Shown: positions 9,156 to 23,600 of the stretch, piece after piece | Layout: each line of letters begins with the position of its first letter | Numbering within the stretch: position 1 is the first letter of the stretch | Origin: Reclinomonas americana ATCC 50394 | Lineage: Eukaryota > Jakobida > Jakobea > Jakobida | NCBI GenBank assembly: GCA_048213135.1 | Contig: PS015036.1 | Span: forward strand, 63,282 to 92,860 | Reading direction: 5' to 3' | DNA length: 29,579 nucleotides | Notes under the pieces: model-generated | Told to the model about the DNA's origin: nothing | Database searches by the model: none | Seen by the model: the letters and a program-made list of their open reading frames with translations, nothing else | Translations under genes and position numbers: made by a program

Positions 9156-11668
9156 TCATGAAAACCGCGGCTTTCCCGGCGAAGGTTGTCGCGGTGGAGT
9201 GCGCGCCATGAGTCGCTGGAAAATGTCATCGGGGTTGCCACGACGAATACGCTGTGCGATGATCGTGTCGGCGAGGGCCTCTGGATGGATCGACGGGAGC
9301 ACCCAGCTGCGTGGTCGCTCCTGCTCGGTCCACGTTGCGCTGAAGGATTGAGGTGGTGGTGCTGCAGGCAGAGGCATGGATGGAGGCGGTCCGCGAGGCG
9401 AGGTGTTGCCGCCCATGGAGCTGGCAAAGATGGCCGACGGGACGTGGTTGTCGTCGGCGTTGGCCATTGGAGGTGGCGAGACGGGCACGAAGCGACGGAG
9501 AACGTCGCGTGGATGCATCATTGGGGCCTCGTCGTGCGCACCACCGCGAGCGGAGCGCATGAACATGGAGGGTGCGACGGCGGACTGGAAGCCGGGACGC
9601 GATGAGTCGTGCAGAATCGGCGTGTCGGCCCACGAGGGAGGCAGGAGCAGCGGGCGTCGAGGGTAGATGCGATCGCGCGAGAGAATGCTGCTGTCGCCGG
9701 CGGAGGGTGGTGGAGCTGCGGCCGTCGACGTGGGCAGGGCCATTGGTCGGCGAGAGTACGCGCGTTGGGCGTCTTCGGCGACGGAGGGGCGAGGAGAGTT
9801 CGGATCGCGTGGTGGCATGCCAGTGGAGGACAGCATCATGGGACGGCGAGAGTAATCGCGACCGTCGGTCAGCCGATCTGGAATGGAGTCAATGGCCGAC
9901 TGCAGTGCCGCAATGGGGCTGGCGGGGAGTGGAGGCGGCGGCGTTGGCAGGGATGGCGGCGGCGGCGGCAGCGAGTGGTGCGCCGGTGGCGACGGATGAT
10001 GCAGCGTGGTCGAGGCGGAGCCGGCGGTGTTGGAGAAGGAGGCGCCCGAGTAGGCGTCGCGCTGGCGAGCCACCGCAGTGGCCGCCATTGACGCAAAGAA
10101 TTGCGCCTTGCGCTGCGCTTCCAGTGCGCCACTCTGCTGCTGCTGCTGCGAGTGGTGTGCGCCAAAGCGCGGCGGCGACGGCGGCGACGGCGGCGACTGC
10201 AGGCGTGCTGCGGTGGCGGCCGCATTTGCCGCAATCATGGCATCCTGATCGTCCTCCTCGGCCCCCTCAAAGCCCACCATGGCTTCGGCCACTGGCACCA
10301 GCGGCACACGAGAACGCCGATCGCGACGGGGATCAAACGGCTGCTCGTCGCTGTTACTGCCACGTGGAGAGAGAGCTCTCGGCGACGTGGCAGCCGACAT
10401 GAGTGGTGACTGCAGGGCGGAGCCAGGCGCAGACAGCTGGCGTGGCGGCGTAGCATTCTGGTCGGCGTTGAAGCGACCACTTGTCGGTGACACCAGCAGC
10501 GAGTTGGCATTCAACGGCGCCAGCGCGAGTGCAGCCGACGCCTTGCCGGCACGATCTGAGCGACGACGCGCCAACAGATTGTCCACAGGCGTGAGACCCG
10601 CACCGCCACTGACACTTGAGCCGGCAGAGACGAGAGCAACACCAGCCGCAGGCGCCACGGCCACGGAGCGCGGCGACTGCGAGTCGTAACTGCCGTGGTC
10701 GTCCGCGGCCGCCGTGTACACCGGCTCCGGCTGCTCCATCTCCGTGTGCTGCCCGTATTCGTCGTCGTCGTCGTCATCGTCGTCGCCCTTGGGCGTCGAC
10801 ATGGTCCACGGGAGCAGACCTGTGGTCGACGAAACGGCGGCAGTGGCTCGCTGGCGCGGACTGCTGGCCGCGGCGGCGGCGGCCTCTTGGCGCGCCACCA
10901 GGTGCAGAATGTTGGCGGCCTGGGTGAGCGTGCGCGCCACGTGGTCGGGGCCGGCGGCACTGGCCACAGACATGTCGCGTCGTGCCGGCGTGGCGGCGCC
11001 AGGCGTCGTCGGCATGGAGAAGGCCTCGGCGACGAGTGGCGTCAATGAACCAGGCGTGTGCGCCGCAGAAACGGGTGCCGTGAAGCTGCCGGCGACAGCG
11101 GCAGCCATTCGCAGCATGCGCGGAGGAGGCTGCATGTCGGGCAGCGCCGGCAACGGCGGCGGGGGCGGTGGCGGCAGTGGAGTGTCCGTGGTGGCAAGCA
11201 GTGCAGGCGGCTCCGGTAACGCCTGCCCACCAGCTGTCATTGCACGTAGCGACGAAGCGCTGCTGGATGGCGAGCCAGAGGGCGACTGCAGTAGCGCCCG
11301 CCGATCATTGTCCAGCGACGCGTTGTTGTTGTTCGCACTGCCGGTCGACGACCTCGTGGATGAGGCGTTGGCAGAGGGCGGACGCGTGACGACCGGTGAG
11401 TTGGCCGTGGGTGACCAAGCGTCGACCGACTTGAGCTCCGGAGGCGAGAACATGAAGGGTGGCGGAGACAGGGCCATCGGTGAACTCAACAACTCCATTT
11501 CGCCCTGCATCAGTGGCTGCTCCTGCTTTGCTTGTTGACGGCGACGGCGGCGGCGACGAATGACCAGCACGACAATGAGGCCGGTGACCAGCAACGCCAA
11601 CAACACCAGGCCGCCAACAAGCAGGCCAATCGCCAGCGGGGACAGGCCGCTGCTCAGCGCCGATGCCA
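9156..11668 (-). other. giant receptor: transmembrane helix and ~800-residue cytoplasmic tail (exon 52)
   Basis: A single 2,513-nt exon. After a short juxtamembrane stretch comes a hydrophobic helix (AIGLLVGGLVLLALLVTGLI and on), then a stop-transfer run of seven arginines. The tail is low-complexity, rich in Pro, Ser and Ala. It holds proline runs (seven Pro at about 11160-11175, more at about 9920-9970) that are typical SH3, WW or EVH1 ligands, an acidic run of eight Asp followed by EYGQ at about 10760-10785, and three spaced repeats of Y-[SP]-R-R-P-x-x-L (9831..9854, 9735..9758, 9642..9665). No kinase, phosphatase or other catalytic fold is visible, so signalling would be through recruited partners. 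Confidence 0.85.
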
Positions 11669-14600
11669 CTGCGCGAGAGAGTGAACACAAATTGGACGTG
11701 AGCAAATCAAACAAGCACTTCAGAGAAGGGGGGCGAGTGCGCGCGCACCATTGACACCCGTAATGGAATACACTTCGCTGTCGACAAACACGGTCGGTGC
11801 ACTGGCGTCCACCACGCGAGCCTGCAGAAGCANNNNNNNNNNNNNNNNNNNNNNNNNNNNNNNNNNNNNNNNNNNNNNNNNNNNNNNNNNNNNNNNNNNN
11901 NNNNNNNNNNNNNNNNNNNNNNNNNNNNNNNNNNNNNNNNNNNNNNNNNNNNNNNNNNNNNNNNNNNNNNNNNNNNNNNNNNNNNNNNNNNNNNNNNNNN
12001 NNNNNNNNNNNNNNNNNNNNGAAGAGGTGAATAAAAACTTCACACGCACACGAAAAAAAGTGCACACGACTCAAACCTGTAGCGAGCCAACGTCCGACAG
12101 CGGGAAGGAGTCGTCAAACTTCCATCGCACCACATTATTCGTCGCCGCGTCTCGTGTGGCGTCGTCGGTTCGCACTCGCGACAATACTACAAACACACAT
12201 CCTCGGTCAGTGCAACGGTTGCCAATGAGCAAAAATGTCAAAAACCACTCACGAGACAACGATGCGTCCTCGCTGCATCGACTGGTGGCATTGAAGGCGA
12301 GCAAGGTGTAGCCGTCCTCCGGCGAACCCCACACCGGCGAGTGCACACTTGTGCCAATGGCGGCCACGGATGGCGTGGGAAGTCGCAGTGGAGCGCCACG
12401 CTTGTCGAATGCACGCATAAACACGTGCACGGCGGTCATTGGTCGCCGATTGCAGTCCCACGACACCGACATGGTCTCCAGCGTCGACAATCGGGGCGGA
12501 GGTGCCGCCGAGGTGACCGCCACGGCGGCCGCTGCGCATGGGAGGAAAGACATACCACGTCAGTCTCCATCATTTCGTCCTGTGTGTTTCCCTCCGAATT
12601 CCAACTCACAAGCCACGGTGAACACCGACGAAAAGCCGTAGATGCTCGTGTCGTTGGCCCAATCGACGCGAATCGAATATCCGGCACTCGGCGACAGGTC
12701 AAATGGCACTGTCCAGCGGTACGAGTTGCGTCGGCCGCTCTCGACGTCAGTTCCGCACAACGAGCGCACAGTCGCCAACACCACGGGTGTCACTGGTGTG
12801 GCCACCGACGGCGGGTACAGCAAGACACGCGTGATGGAGGTGCTGTTGGAGTTGCAGCGCCACGTAATCTCGGCCAAGCCACCGACATAGACCACGGCAG
12901 TGGTCTGGACCGTACCGACGGCGTTCGGGTCGTCCGTGGTGTGCGCCTCGGGCGTGTCCAGCGACCGCAGGCCAACATACGACATGAATGGAGCTGCGCG
13001 CGCGTCAGCGAGTTAGTGTTGTCTGTGCGTGTGTACGACAAAGAATACCAAAGGCAACGTTACCGTGCACGGTGAAATTCTGACTGCGCGCATACAGGGT
13101 GGGCCTGTCGTCGTCGATGATGCTCATCACGTAGTCGTCGCCGGGGACGAGGCGCACGGGCACAATAAACGAGAGTGCACTCGGTTCCAGCGACGCACAA
13201 TTGATGGCTTCGGTGCGCGAGCGCACTACCACCTCGGTGGCCGTCGGGGCGAGTACGATGCCACCGCGAGTGCGTGACAAGACGGCGCGCACCGCCGTGG
13301 TGGTCGGGTGGCGGCAGCCGAAAGTCACCGTGCCTGGCGAACCGCCCACCGCGCTCAACGAGGTGCCGCCCATGTTCAGGGCGACTGGGCCCACCGCCGA
13401 CTCCACCACCGTAACGGTGGCCTTGGCGTCGTCGCTGCGCACCGACGGCACCGCCGAGTCCGACACACGAACTCGCACCGACACCGAAATCAGCGTGCGG
13501 TCGACTGACGGCACATGCCACACCACCACCGCCACGTTGCCGTTGCACGCAAAGGGCGCGTTCTTGGCAATGTCGATCACAGCGTCGCTGTTGGTGACGC
13601 TTGTCGCCGCGAGACCCGTGACATCCACAAACTGTATGTCGGGATTCGGGTTGCAGAAGAAGCGGAGAGAGACATCGGCGTCGGTGAAGTAGAGGCTGCC
13701 GTCAATGGGCTGCTTCTGACCGCTGAGGAATGTGTGCTGCAGAGTGACGGCTACGGCAACTGCCGGCGCCGAGTTCACGGCGCCGTTGGTGGCGTCGGAG
13801 ATCTCCACCGAGAACACGTTGGACAAGGCCTGCGCATACGAGGCCAGCGGATCCCACTGCAGCGCCATCTCGTTCACCGTGGTGTTGTCGCACGTGGTGG
13901 TCATGGTGGTCGGATTCGACACATTGAAGCACTGCTTGCCGGCGCCGGTACCAGTGCACGCAGTAACCGAGGCCGCCGTTGTCACCGGAACCGAGCAGGT
14001 GAAGCGCAACGGGTACGAGTAGCCGTAGTAGACACCGCCGGCAACGGTGAGTGGGCTCGCCACAATCGCAAACGTGGGCACTGCAAGTGGTGGGGTGAGT
14101 GTCCGAAAGAGGGAGAGAAAAGTACTTGGTCGTTGTGTACGCACTGGTGACTTCAAACGCGGGACTGGAGAGCGCCGTGGCCGGCATGGCGGCACCAGCA
14201 GACACATCAGTGACCTCAATGACAGCAGCAGCTGCGACGGCCGTCGACGGGAGCGCCGGCAACACGACGGTAGCCATCAGCGGAGTGCGCGAGGCGCTCA
14301 AACCACATGTGATGTCACCGAGAGCCGTCGTCACCGTGCCGACGTACACGCCGGGACTGAGAACGACGCGGGCGCGCACTTGCACAATCAGCACGTCGTT
14401 ACAGGCAAAGGAGACCGACAGCGAGTTGTTGACACCCGGCGACACTCGTGCCGCCGGTGTCACACCGCGGAAGGTGGCAACCACCGACGTGATCTCACTC
14501 CCTGCACAACAGCAGCAATGATAGATGGATGAGTGGCGATTGTGCATCAAGGACACCATACAACACACACCGTGTACATCAATCGTGCTGGTGCTCACGA

Positions 14601-17600
14601 ACGGCCCGATACGACTCTCGTCGGCGTCCGACACGCGGAGCACCACCGGTCCTGCTCCAATGAGGGAGGCCGGTGGTGTCCAGGCCACAGCAGTGGTGCT
14701 GACAGAACCGCGTGTCATATTGCAAGCCACGGCGCGGCTGTTGCTGATGGTGTAGAGGCTGGTCGCGGGATTCGCCGCAGTCACCACCGCCAGCATGACC
14801 TGCCAACAAGAACGAATGAGGACAACGCGGCAGCTGCTGCAGCGCACAGCGATATATGGAACCAACCTGTGCGGTGGAGCCGCCACACGAGACGGTGAGG
14901 CTTGTGGGAAGGCCGGCCAGCAAGTGGCCGCTCGGATTCGGTGCGACAGAGAGCACCGGAATGGCGACAGTCACAGCGGTCGAGTCGGCGTACACGGCCG
15001 TCGCATTGGCGTCCTCCACCCGGATAATGACGCTGACGGGCCACGTGCTCTGCGCCGTCACCGGTACCGCCACCGACAGCATCGGGTTGCCGAGGGGACA
15101 GGCGATCAGCGCAGCGTTGATAACCACAGGAGTCATCAGCTCCTCAAAGTAGGTGGCACCCAGTGCACGCACTCTGCGCAATGCGACGCCAGTTGAGGAC
15201 GAATGTCAACATAAAAAACAAGTGCGTCGAACAGGCACAAACCGCAGGGCAGTGACGGCCGAGTTGCTGGTGCACATGATGCGCGCCACGTAGGCGACGC
15301 CCGCAGGCACCACCGTAGCCGGTGTGGCCGACATGGAGGTGGGAAGCATCACCGGCGCAGTGACCGTCGCTTTTTGTATGGAGGAGGGTAAGTGAATTTT
15401 TCAGTGCATGCCACATAGCAGAGTTGCGTGTCGCGCAAACCTGCCAGTCCAAAAGAGAGGACAGACGACGACACGGCTGAGTGAACCAGGCGGAGTGTGT
15501 AGGCAGTCGCCAGGTTGTAATTCGGAGGACCGCTGACCGGCACCGTAAACACAAACGTCTCCGTGGCGCCACCGGTACACACGGCGGTGACAGCCTGCGT
15601 CGTGACTGTGGTCACCGGTGCGGCCGTCTCCACCGTCAACGTCAACGGTGACACAGGCACTGGCACGAGGCACGTGAAGCGCACGGTGTACGAGTAGCCC
15701 GGATAGAGCGTTGGCGGGAGGTCAGCCGCAGTCACGGACACCGCAGGTGCTGATTGTCGAGAATAAAAGATGAGTGTCGTGGAGCACAAAACTCACAAGA
15801 CAACAACCAGCGCAAACCTTGCACAGTGAACGCTGTAGAACAGGCGTTGATCGACACATTGTCGCTGTCACGCACACACAGCTGCACGCTGGTTGAGCTG
15901 GTCCACGCCGAGAGCAGTGTGACGGTCTGCGTGCCCGCAGACACAGCCGGCACGCGAGAGGCCAACACGCTCAGCGCAGCATTGTTGCGCACGACGTAAA
16001 CGTCCACAGCCGTGATGACCGAGGCCAGATTCGCAGTCCATGTGACCGTGGCGACTGTGCCGGTCAGCGGTGGTGACGGGCCGGCGACGAAACTCGCCAA
16101 CACGTTGCTGATGCCCGGGGCTGTGTGATGTCGATGAACAAGAAGAAAAAGAAAGTCATGTGAGCAATGGAGCAAAGTAGCCGTCACGTCAAAGTCGGTA
16201 CGCACTGGTGACGGAGAACCACGAGCTGTTTCCTGTGGCGGATCGGGTGCTGGCATTCTCGACAAAGAGTCGGTAGGTGCCAGTCGACGGCACCAGCATG
16301 TTCACGGTGAGCTGGTTGAAGAAGCCACCGACAGCGCATTGTACGGCTTGCGTACTGGCCACGGTCAACACCTCGGACAGCGACGAGCCTTGTTGCAGCA
16401 CATTGACCTGCGCGGTGGTGGTGAGTGAGCATGTGCGAGGCGGCACAGCAGTTATTGGCCATGGAGCGAACCTGCGTAATTGTCGGGTTGTTGCACACAA
16501 ACGAGATGCGAGTCGGCACCGAATACTGAGCCAGTGAGACGGCATCCGTCCAAGAACCCGCTCCAATCTGGTACTGCAAGCCGGCGGTCTCTCCACAGCT
16601 GTCGAGACAAAACACACACAGGGATGAGGGCAAGGCTTGCGAGTCGCACGACGACGGGAGCAGAGAACGGCGCCGAACCAGTCATCGAATGAGAACAGAA
16701 TGGCGCTGCAGAAAATATAAAGAGTGAGCACAAAGCGAGTGCCGCAACACAACGGATTTTGCTATTAACAAAACACACCGATGACTTCCCGCAGTGAGAG
16801 CGATACTACCCGAGAGGGCGTTCGCCCAATTGCCGCTCCAGTCTGCGGCAGCTGTGCCAGTGGCCACCACCGTCGTGTCCACTTGAATCTGAAGATTATG
16901 CGTGCCGGGTGTGAGTCAAGGGCACGCATCACAATAAACTCGCGGTGTCTCACGCAACTCGTGAGCCCCATCCGTTGCCGGAGCCCCAGCGGAACGTGTA
17001 CGTCGCGGCAGTGGGTACCACAAAGTTAATCGTCACTCTGTACGCTAGTGCATTTCCTGGCGATGCGCCGCACAGCGTGGCGGCAGGCATGCTCGTGAGT
17101 TGCGTGATGGTTGACATGGTCGCCGTGCACGATTTCACCTGCAGAGACGAGACGACACCCTCACTGTCAGCAGATGATGGTAGCGAGGAGATGGTGCGCC
17201 ATCAATGAGACACACGCGCACCGAATCAAAGTACGTGTTGAGGTTGGCCAGCGAGTCGGTGATCAGCGGCTGCATCGTGCCGTTGCCCGCCTCCACCGTG
17301 ATGCCGGTGAGCGAGAGGCGGCCGGTCTGCAGCACAGTGGTCGACGCCAGTTGCATGTCTGCGCGTGAACATGAAGACACAATGAGCGAGGAGCACGAAT
17401 GGGCTCGGAGGCGCCGGCACGCACCTGACACGTCGAACGTGGTGCCAGTGGTGGTTGCCGTCGAGTTGTCAAGAACCAGCTTCAGTCGGTAGGTTGCACC
17501 CGTGTGCACGGAAACGTCGGTACCGACCAGCCAGGCGAGCGTGTTTGTTGCGACACCGTCGCAGACAGAAGGCACGCCGCTGCGAATGACCAGCGACCAG

Positions 17601-20600
17601 CCCGCCGTGGCGTCGTCAGTAATGGAAATGGACACGGGAGCGGTGGCAGTCGGCTGAGCGACACACGTCCACGTCAGTGTGTACGACTCGAGACGGAAGA
17701 TGACCGACGGCAGCGCAGCGGAGGTCAGAGTGACGGATTCTGAGCACCAAAAGCAACTGGGTCAGCGCACGAAAAACGCAAAGTGGTTTCCAGCTTGACG
17801 ATGCCTACCAATCGACAATGGCACGAGCGACGAGAACGGGTCCGTGGCGGTGAGGCGGAAACACAGCTGATACTGGCCGGTGCTGAGAGCGCCCACCGTC
17901 GCCGCCAGTGTCACCGACAGCTGTGAGAGGTCGGCAGAGAGTGTAGATGCTGTCACAGCCACTCCCATGCCGGTGTTGCAGCTGGCGGCCAAAAACATGT
18001 CGGCAGTCGCCGGCGCAGTGGTGAAGCCACCAACCGGGATCGTCATGGACACATTCACAGTGCCAACGGGCACTGATGCTGGCACCGGCGGTCCAGATGC
18101 GCCGACTGCACGCGCGCAGCGGTGGTGAGAACTTGCCTCTCAATTTTTCTTGCGTCACAGCATGCAACACGTACCGACAGAAATCGTTGCCTCGGGGAAC
18201 ACCGTGCCACCGGTCGCCCACTGCGCGCACACCGTAAACGAACCGGGACCACTTAGCTTTGTGTTGTACGCCACGTCGACTGTGTCGGCAGTGGCATTGT
18301 CTGCAGTCGAGAGGGGCGCCATAACACTGCCGGCGCACGTGGGTGACGACGACAGCGAGTAGATTGCCGCGCCGCCCAACATCGTCCGCGAGCCAGTGGG
18401 CGCCAGCGACAACGACAGCGTTTGCGATGCCGACGTGACCGACACTTGCGGAGACACGGTGGCGATCGAAGCTGTCGCGAAGCGAGGATGCGGGAATGAG
18501 TCCTCTAATGCAGGGAAGGAGAAGGCGACGATGTATATACCTGCCAATATCGACACGGATGGCACAAGGGCCGCAACCTGTCCACTCGTCCAACGGGCGC
18601 ACAACTGCAACCAATGGTAATCAATGAAAGCAACTACGGAGGGAATGAGATAGAGAGCGAGGGCCAAACACGCAACGCTGTAGATGGCTGGCAACAGTGC
18701 GGAAGCCGGGGTTGGATTGATGGCCAGACGCATCTCCGTAGAAGAGATCCACGTGGGTGCCACTTGGACATTGGCAGTCGCCGAGGCACAGGAGCCAGTT
18801 GAGGAGATGAAGAAGGTTGCGCCAGAGGAGGGGAACGAACGACCGGCCATGGTGATCACTTGACCAGCAGTGGCGGCGTTGATTGTAGCCGGCGACAAGG
18901 AGGTGACGGTGGCGAGGAGCGTAATGTAGCGCACACGAGGACCGTCGCCCACCAGCACATTGTTGCCCAACAAGTCGACTGCAGACGGCGACGTAAATGT
19001 TGCCACAGCTAGCGCCTCGCCATTTGAGGCACCCGCAACTCCAGTGCCAGCAAAGTCACTCACGTAGCCTGTGTACGAACACAAAAAAAGCCGAGGTGAG
19101 TGAATCGGAGAACCGGCATGCGCGCAGAACTGGACACGTCCCGCCGCTCACCGTCTGTGGCCACGCGTCGTACGCGACGGAGCGCCTGCTGAGAGACCAC
19201 GGCAAACGAGTCGGTATCGACAGCAATGCCCCACGGTGCGGAGGCCAGAGTGGCAATGGTGGCCACCGCCCCCGTGGAGATGGTCACTTGCAGAATGCGC
19301 GAGTTGCCGCTGTCGGCCACATATACGTACAAGCCATTGCTGCTGACAGAGAGCGAGAGAGGGGTGGTGAACTCGCCGCCGGAGCCGGCCAACACGCCCT
19401 GGCTCACACCACCCGAGTCCACTTGCGTAAGCGTGGTGCCCGTCGACACAACATACGTGGTCGACGTGAGCGCCACATCACTCAGTGCGTTCGGGTTGGC
19501 CGTGTACAGAACCGTTTTCACGCCTGTTTCGCGACGCGCATGAGATACCACTACGACAACACTAACTGTCTGCAAACTCACCAGTGGACGGCACGACGCG
19601 GACGAGCTGATTGGCGCCGCGGTCGGCCACCAGCAGCGTTCCGTCACTCAGCACCGCGATTCCGTACGGATTGGTGAGAGCCGGTGCCACGTTGATTGTG
19701 CTCACTTGCATGTCGTCTGCGCAAGGAATTGCAATGAGTGTCACATGACAGTTCCAGTCGCGCCACGTGATGGAGCACTGTTACGCACTGCTGCCAGGCA
19801 CAAACGCGATGCGACGAATGGTGTTGTTGCTTCCACCGTCGCTGACGTACGCCGTAAAGTTGGCAGCGGTGTTGTCAATGGCAACGCCCTGCACCGTGTC
19901 GAAGCGCGACGACAAGGCCGACCCGTCCAGCAAGCCAACCGTGCCGGTGCCGGCAATGGTCAGCACAGTGAACTCGACTACAATCACTCTCGAGTCAGCT
20001 ACTGCGAAGAAAATCGGTGGAGAGCTTCGACACAGGTGCCACTCACCAAAGCTCACAGTGCCCGTCCGTGACGCTGTTGTTTGACTGGTGTTCCACAGCA
20101 CGCACAGGCCAAATGGAGCCAGCGCAACTCCAGTGCCGTCCACGGTCAGCGACACGCTCGACGATGTGGCGCTCGCTGCTGTGGCAACGGTGGTAAGGGC
20201 GCCCGTCGACGAGCACCCGCTGGTTCCGGTGGCAAGGAACACGGAGGTGGGCGACCCCAGACCAGCGCCATCCAGGAATACACGCTGCTGCGTGCGGTAC
20301 AACTGCGACGGCCGAATGGTGCTGACCGAGGCCAAACTGATGGTGACTCCCACAATGGCGTACGAGGCCGTCGGATCGGGACGCATGAGAACGGTGTAGA
20401 TTCCGGCCTGCACCGTGGCGGTGTTCCACGTGAGAGTGAAGGGCAGCGGGTCGGTCGAGGTGGCCGACGTTCGCGTCGTCGCCGTCATGATAGCATCGGT
20501 GGCAATCACGGGGAACGCCGTGGAGCACGCAGATACACACAAAATGACACCGGTGGTGGTGTCGGAGGCGGCCAGCGTCGGCAAGTTGACGCCGCGGAGT

Positions 20601-23600
20601 TCGACCGCAAATGTGCCCTGCTCCCAGGGCAGCACGGCCGGGAACACGGAGGTGACCGAGGCCACACTCACCGGACCAAAGTCGGTGTAGGCCGACGTTG
20701 TGGACCAGCGCACGCAAACGCGGTACGTGACGGCCGTGTTGAGACTGGCAAACAAACAGTGAGCACACCAGTCCGACGAGCGAGAGAGCAAATCGGCACA
20801 CACACACAACGCAACGTCGAGCCGTCAACGATAAATGTCGCACTGATCGGTGACGCGATAGTGATGGAGGTGACAGCGGCGGAGGAGGCCAGTGTGTTGC
20901 AGTTGGCCGCCATCACAATGGCCGATGCATCGCCGGTCACATCGGTGAATCCCGCACCGTCGAGCGACTGTTGCGAAAAAGTGAGTTTGAGTGGTGCGCG
21001 AGATCACCACGCAGCAGCAAAACAAAAGACGCACAATCTTTTGGCTGGCGAGTTGGAAAATGATGCTCGGCACAATGCGCGTCACCGTCGGCACAGTGGT
21101 GATGCGTCGAATCAAATGGGACGAAAAGTCGGCGACAAACAGGTCACCGCTGGTGTTATCAAAGGCGATGCCGTTGGGCAGCGAGAAACGAGCCTGCGGC
21201 GGGGGATGTGGTGAGCACCGCAAGAGAGAGCGGAAGACGAGACACACACAGACGCAACTGGAGAGCGAGCGGCGCCGTTCGTGTTGCCAGTGGATCCGGT
21301 TCCGGCCCAGCGAACTGCAACAAGAAGGAGGGTGTCAGCGTGAACGTGTGTACATCACGCAACAAGAGGAGCATGTACACCCGCACCGACAAAGCCTGTG
21401 CGATGCAAACAACAATATCAGTACGGGTATGAAGAGTGCAATGAAGACACACGACACACACATACCATCAACGGTCGATGCACGTCGCACCACAGGTGTT
21501 GTGGTGTCACTGTAGTGGGAGGAGGGCGTGTCAGGGGCAATGACAGTGCGTGTCATTGACAAAGGAGAGAGCGAACAGACGCAACGTGAAAAAGATGCTG
21601 GTCGACGAGTCCGCAAACACCACCGAATTCGGTGCATTCAGCGGCACATTTGCGATCGCTCCTTCAGACACCGTAGGAGCCTGCTCAAGCATGTCAGTGG
21701 GTGCGCACACACACAGCGGAGAGAGAGAGAGAGAGTGAATCGCATGCTCGTACCGTGGAGAATCCCACCAGTGTCGTCACAGCATACGCTGCACGAGAGT
21801 GTCAGCAGAGAACAACATGGAGCACGGGACGATTGGCGGACGAAACGTGCAGTCAACGACACTTGGCGAATGCGCCCGTTGCCGGTGTCGGCCACCAACA
21901 CTGCAGTGCTCACTCCAGATCCGTTGCGCAGCAGTGAGAGCGAAGTCGGCGACGAGAATGACGCGGAAGTGCCGTTGCCGTTGGTCGACCCGGCCAAACC
22001 GGTGCCCGCGAGCGTGGCGACTGCAGTGACGGACGAGAATGGGTGTGAGTGACGAATTACAGGATGCTCACTCGGCGCACGTGACGCACCAGTGCTGCCA
22101 GTCAATGTCCGCACGGCATGGTTGGCAGTGTCACAAATGTACAATGTTCCACCGGCATCAAAGGCGAGACCGCCGACTGAACCAAACGTGGCCGAGGCCG
22201 TCTGTTGCAAAGCGAGAGTGGGCATGTTGCCAAACAACAACACTTTGACACACGACACAATCAAAGAAACATATGTCGCGAACCGAGCCGTTGACAAAGC
22301 CGGCAGAAAGGCCGCCGGCCGCCGTGGCCACACCGGTTGCGGCGTTGACGGTGCGCAGACGGAAACCGTCGCCGACCCACAAGACTCCAGTTGTGGGATG
22401 ACGCGCCAAGCCGCGTGGACTGACAAAGCGGGCCAGCAGTGGGTTGGCCGAGTCCAGGTAGCCGGGAACGCCCGTGCTGCACCACACATGCGCCGTAAGC
22501 ACACAAGTAGCGGCATCGAATATCTCTCTCTCTCACACACACACATGTACTCACCCAGCAACGGTCGACACGACACCGGCGGTGGTCACGCGGCGAATTG
22601 CACCATTACCAGTATCCTGAGCGAAAATGTGAGGGCGGTGAACCGAATTACGAGCTCTCTCCATAAAACCATGCACGAACCGCGACGAGCAGCGAGCCGT
22701 CCGCCTCCAGTGCCACCTGCGTGGGATTGGTGAACTTGCCCGGACTGCCGTCCGCGAAGCCCGACGTGCTACCAGCGTACGTCACCACCGACGGAACGAC
22801 TGTCGACACGACAGAGAGAAAAGGAAGTGAGAACATTGAAAGGTGTCTGTGGAGTACACCAGCACCCACCAATGGTGACTTGCCCGACGGCCTGGTACGT
22901 GTCCGAGTCGTAGAATCGCGTGCACACAGTGTACGTGGTGCCGAGGGTCACCGACGATGCGTCAATCACCATGCGGACGCTGCTGTTGGAGTCCAACAGG
23001 TACTGTGTCACCGTCAGGCCGGCCTGAGTGGCGGCCAGCGCACAAGTGGTGCCGCGCGACACAACCAGCTGCTGGCCACTGAGCGCCGCCGACGACAGTT
23101 GAAGCAAACTGAGGCCGGCGAGAGTGAGCACTTGGAATGGAGCCGCGCTGATGACGCTCGGCGCCACACTTTGCACCACCGGCACTGCAGGGCACGAGGT
23201 CAGAGTCCACACAACGTGCCATGCACAGGAAAGCAGGGTGTACGAACCTGAGGCGCAGCAGAGCTTCGAGTTGGTGAAGAGCGGGATATTGCGGTACGTC
23301 GTCCCCGACTTGTCAAAGTCAATCACCGAGAACGTGGTCACGGTGACGTCGGCCGCTGCGAGAGAATGAAGGAGTGTGGCGTGAGTAACACTGGTACTTT
23401 TGCAGGCAGGCGCAAGGGCCCACGTACCAACAACGCCAGTCCACGAATACGCAAAGCAAATGTTGCTCGAGGCCAGTGTCATCGGGCCAATGATGGCTCC
23501 ATCTGTGCAAGCGCCACTCCAGTTGTACGATGTGGTCGCCGTGGCTGGCGACGTAGAGAACTATATGAGTGATTGTGCGCCGTGAGGAAAAACCTGACTG

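Noticed and set aside
9156-12074. Single 972-codon open frame beginning upstream of the gap
   Set aside because: The part above 11668 crosses an intron, exon 51 in another frame and 188 N. The real exon begins at 11668, where phase 1 fits exon 51.
20081-21214. 377-codon plus-strand open frame
   Set aside because: It is antisense to receptor exons 24-26 and crosses their introns. Its composition (Arg, Gly, His rich) is that of a shadow frame in GC-rich coding DNA.
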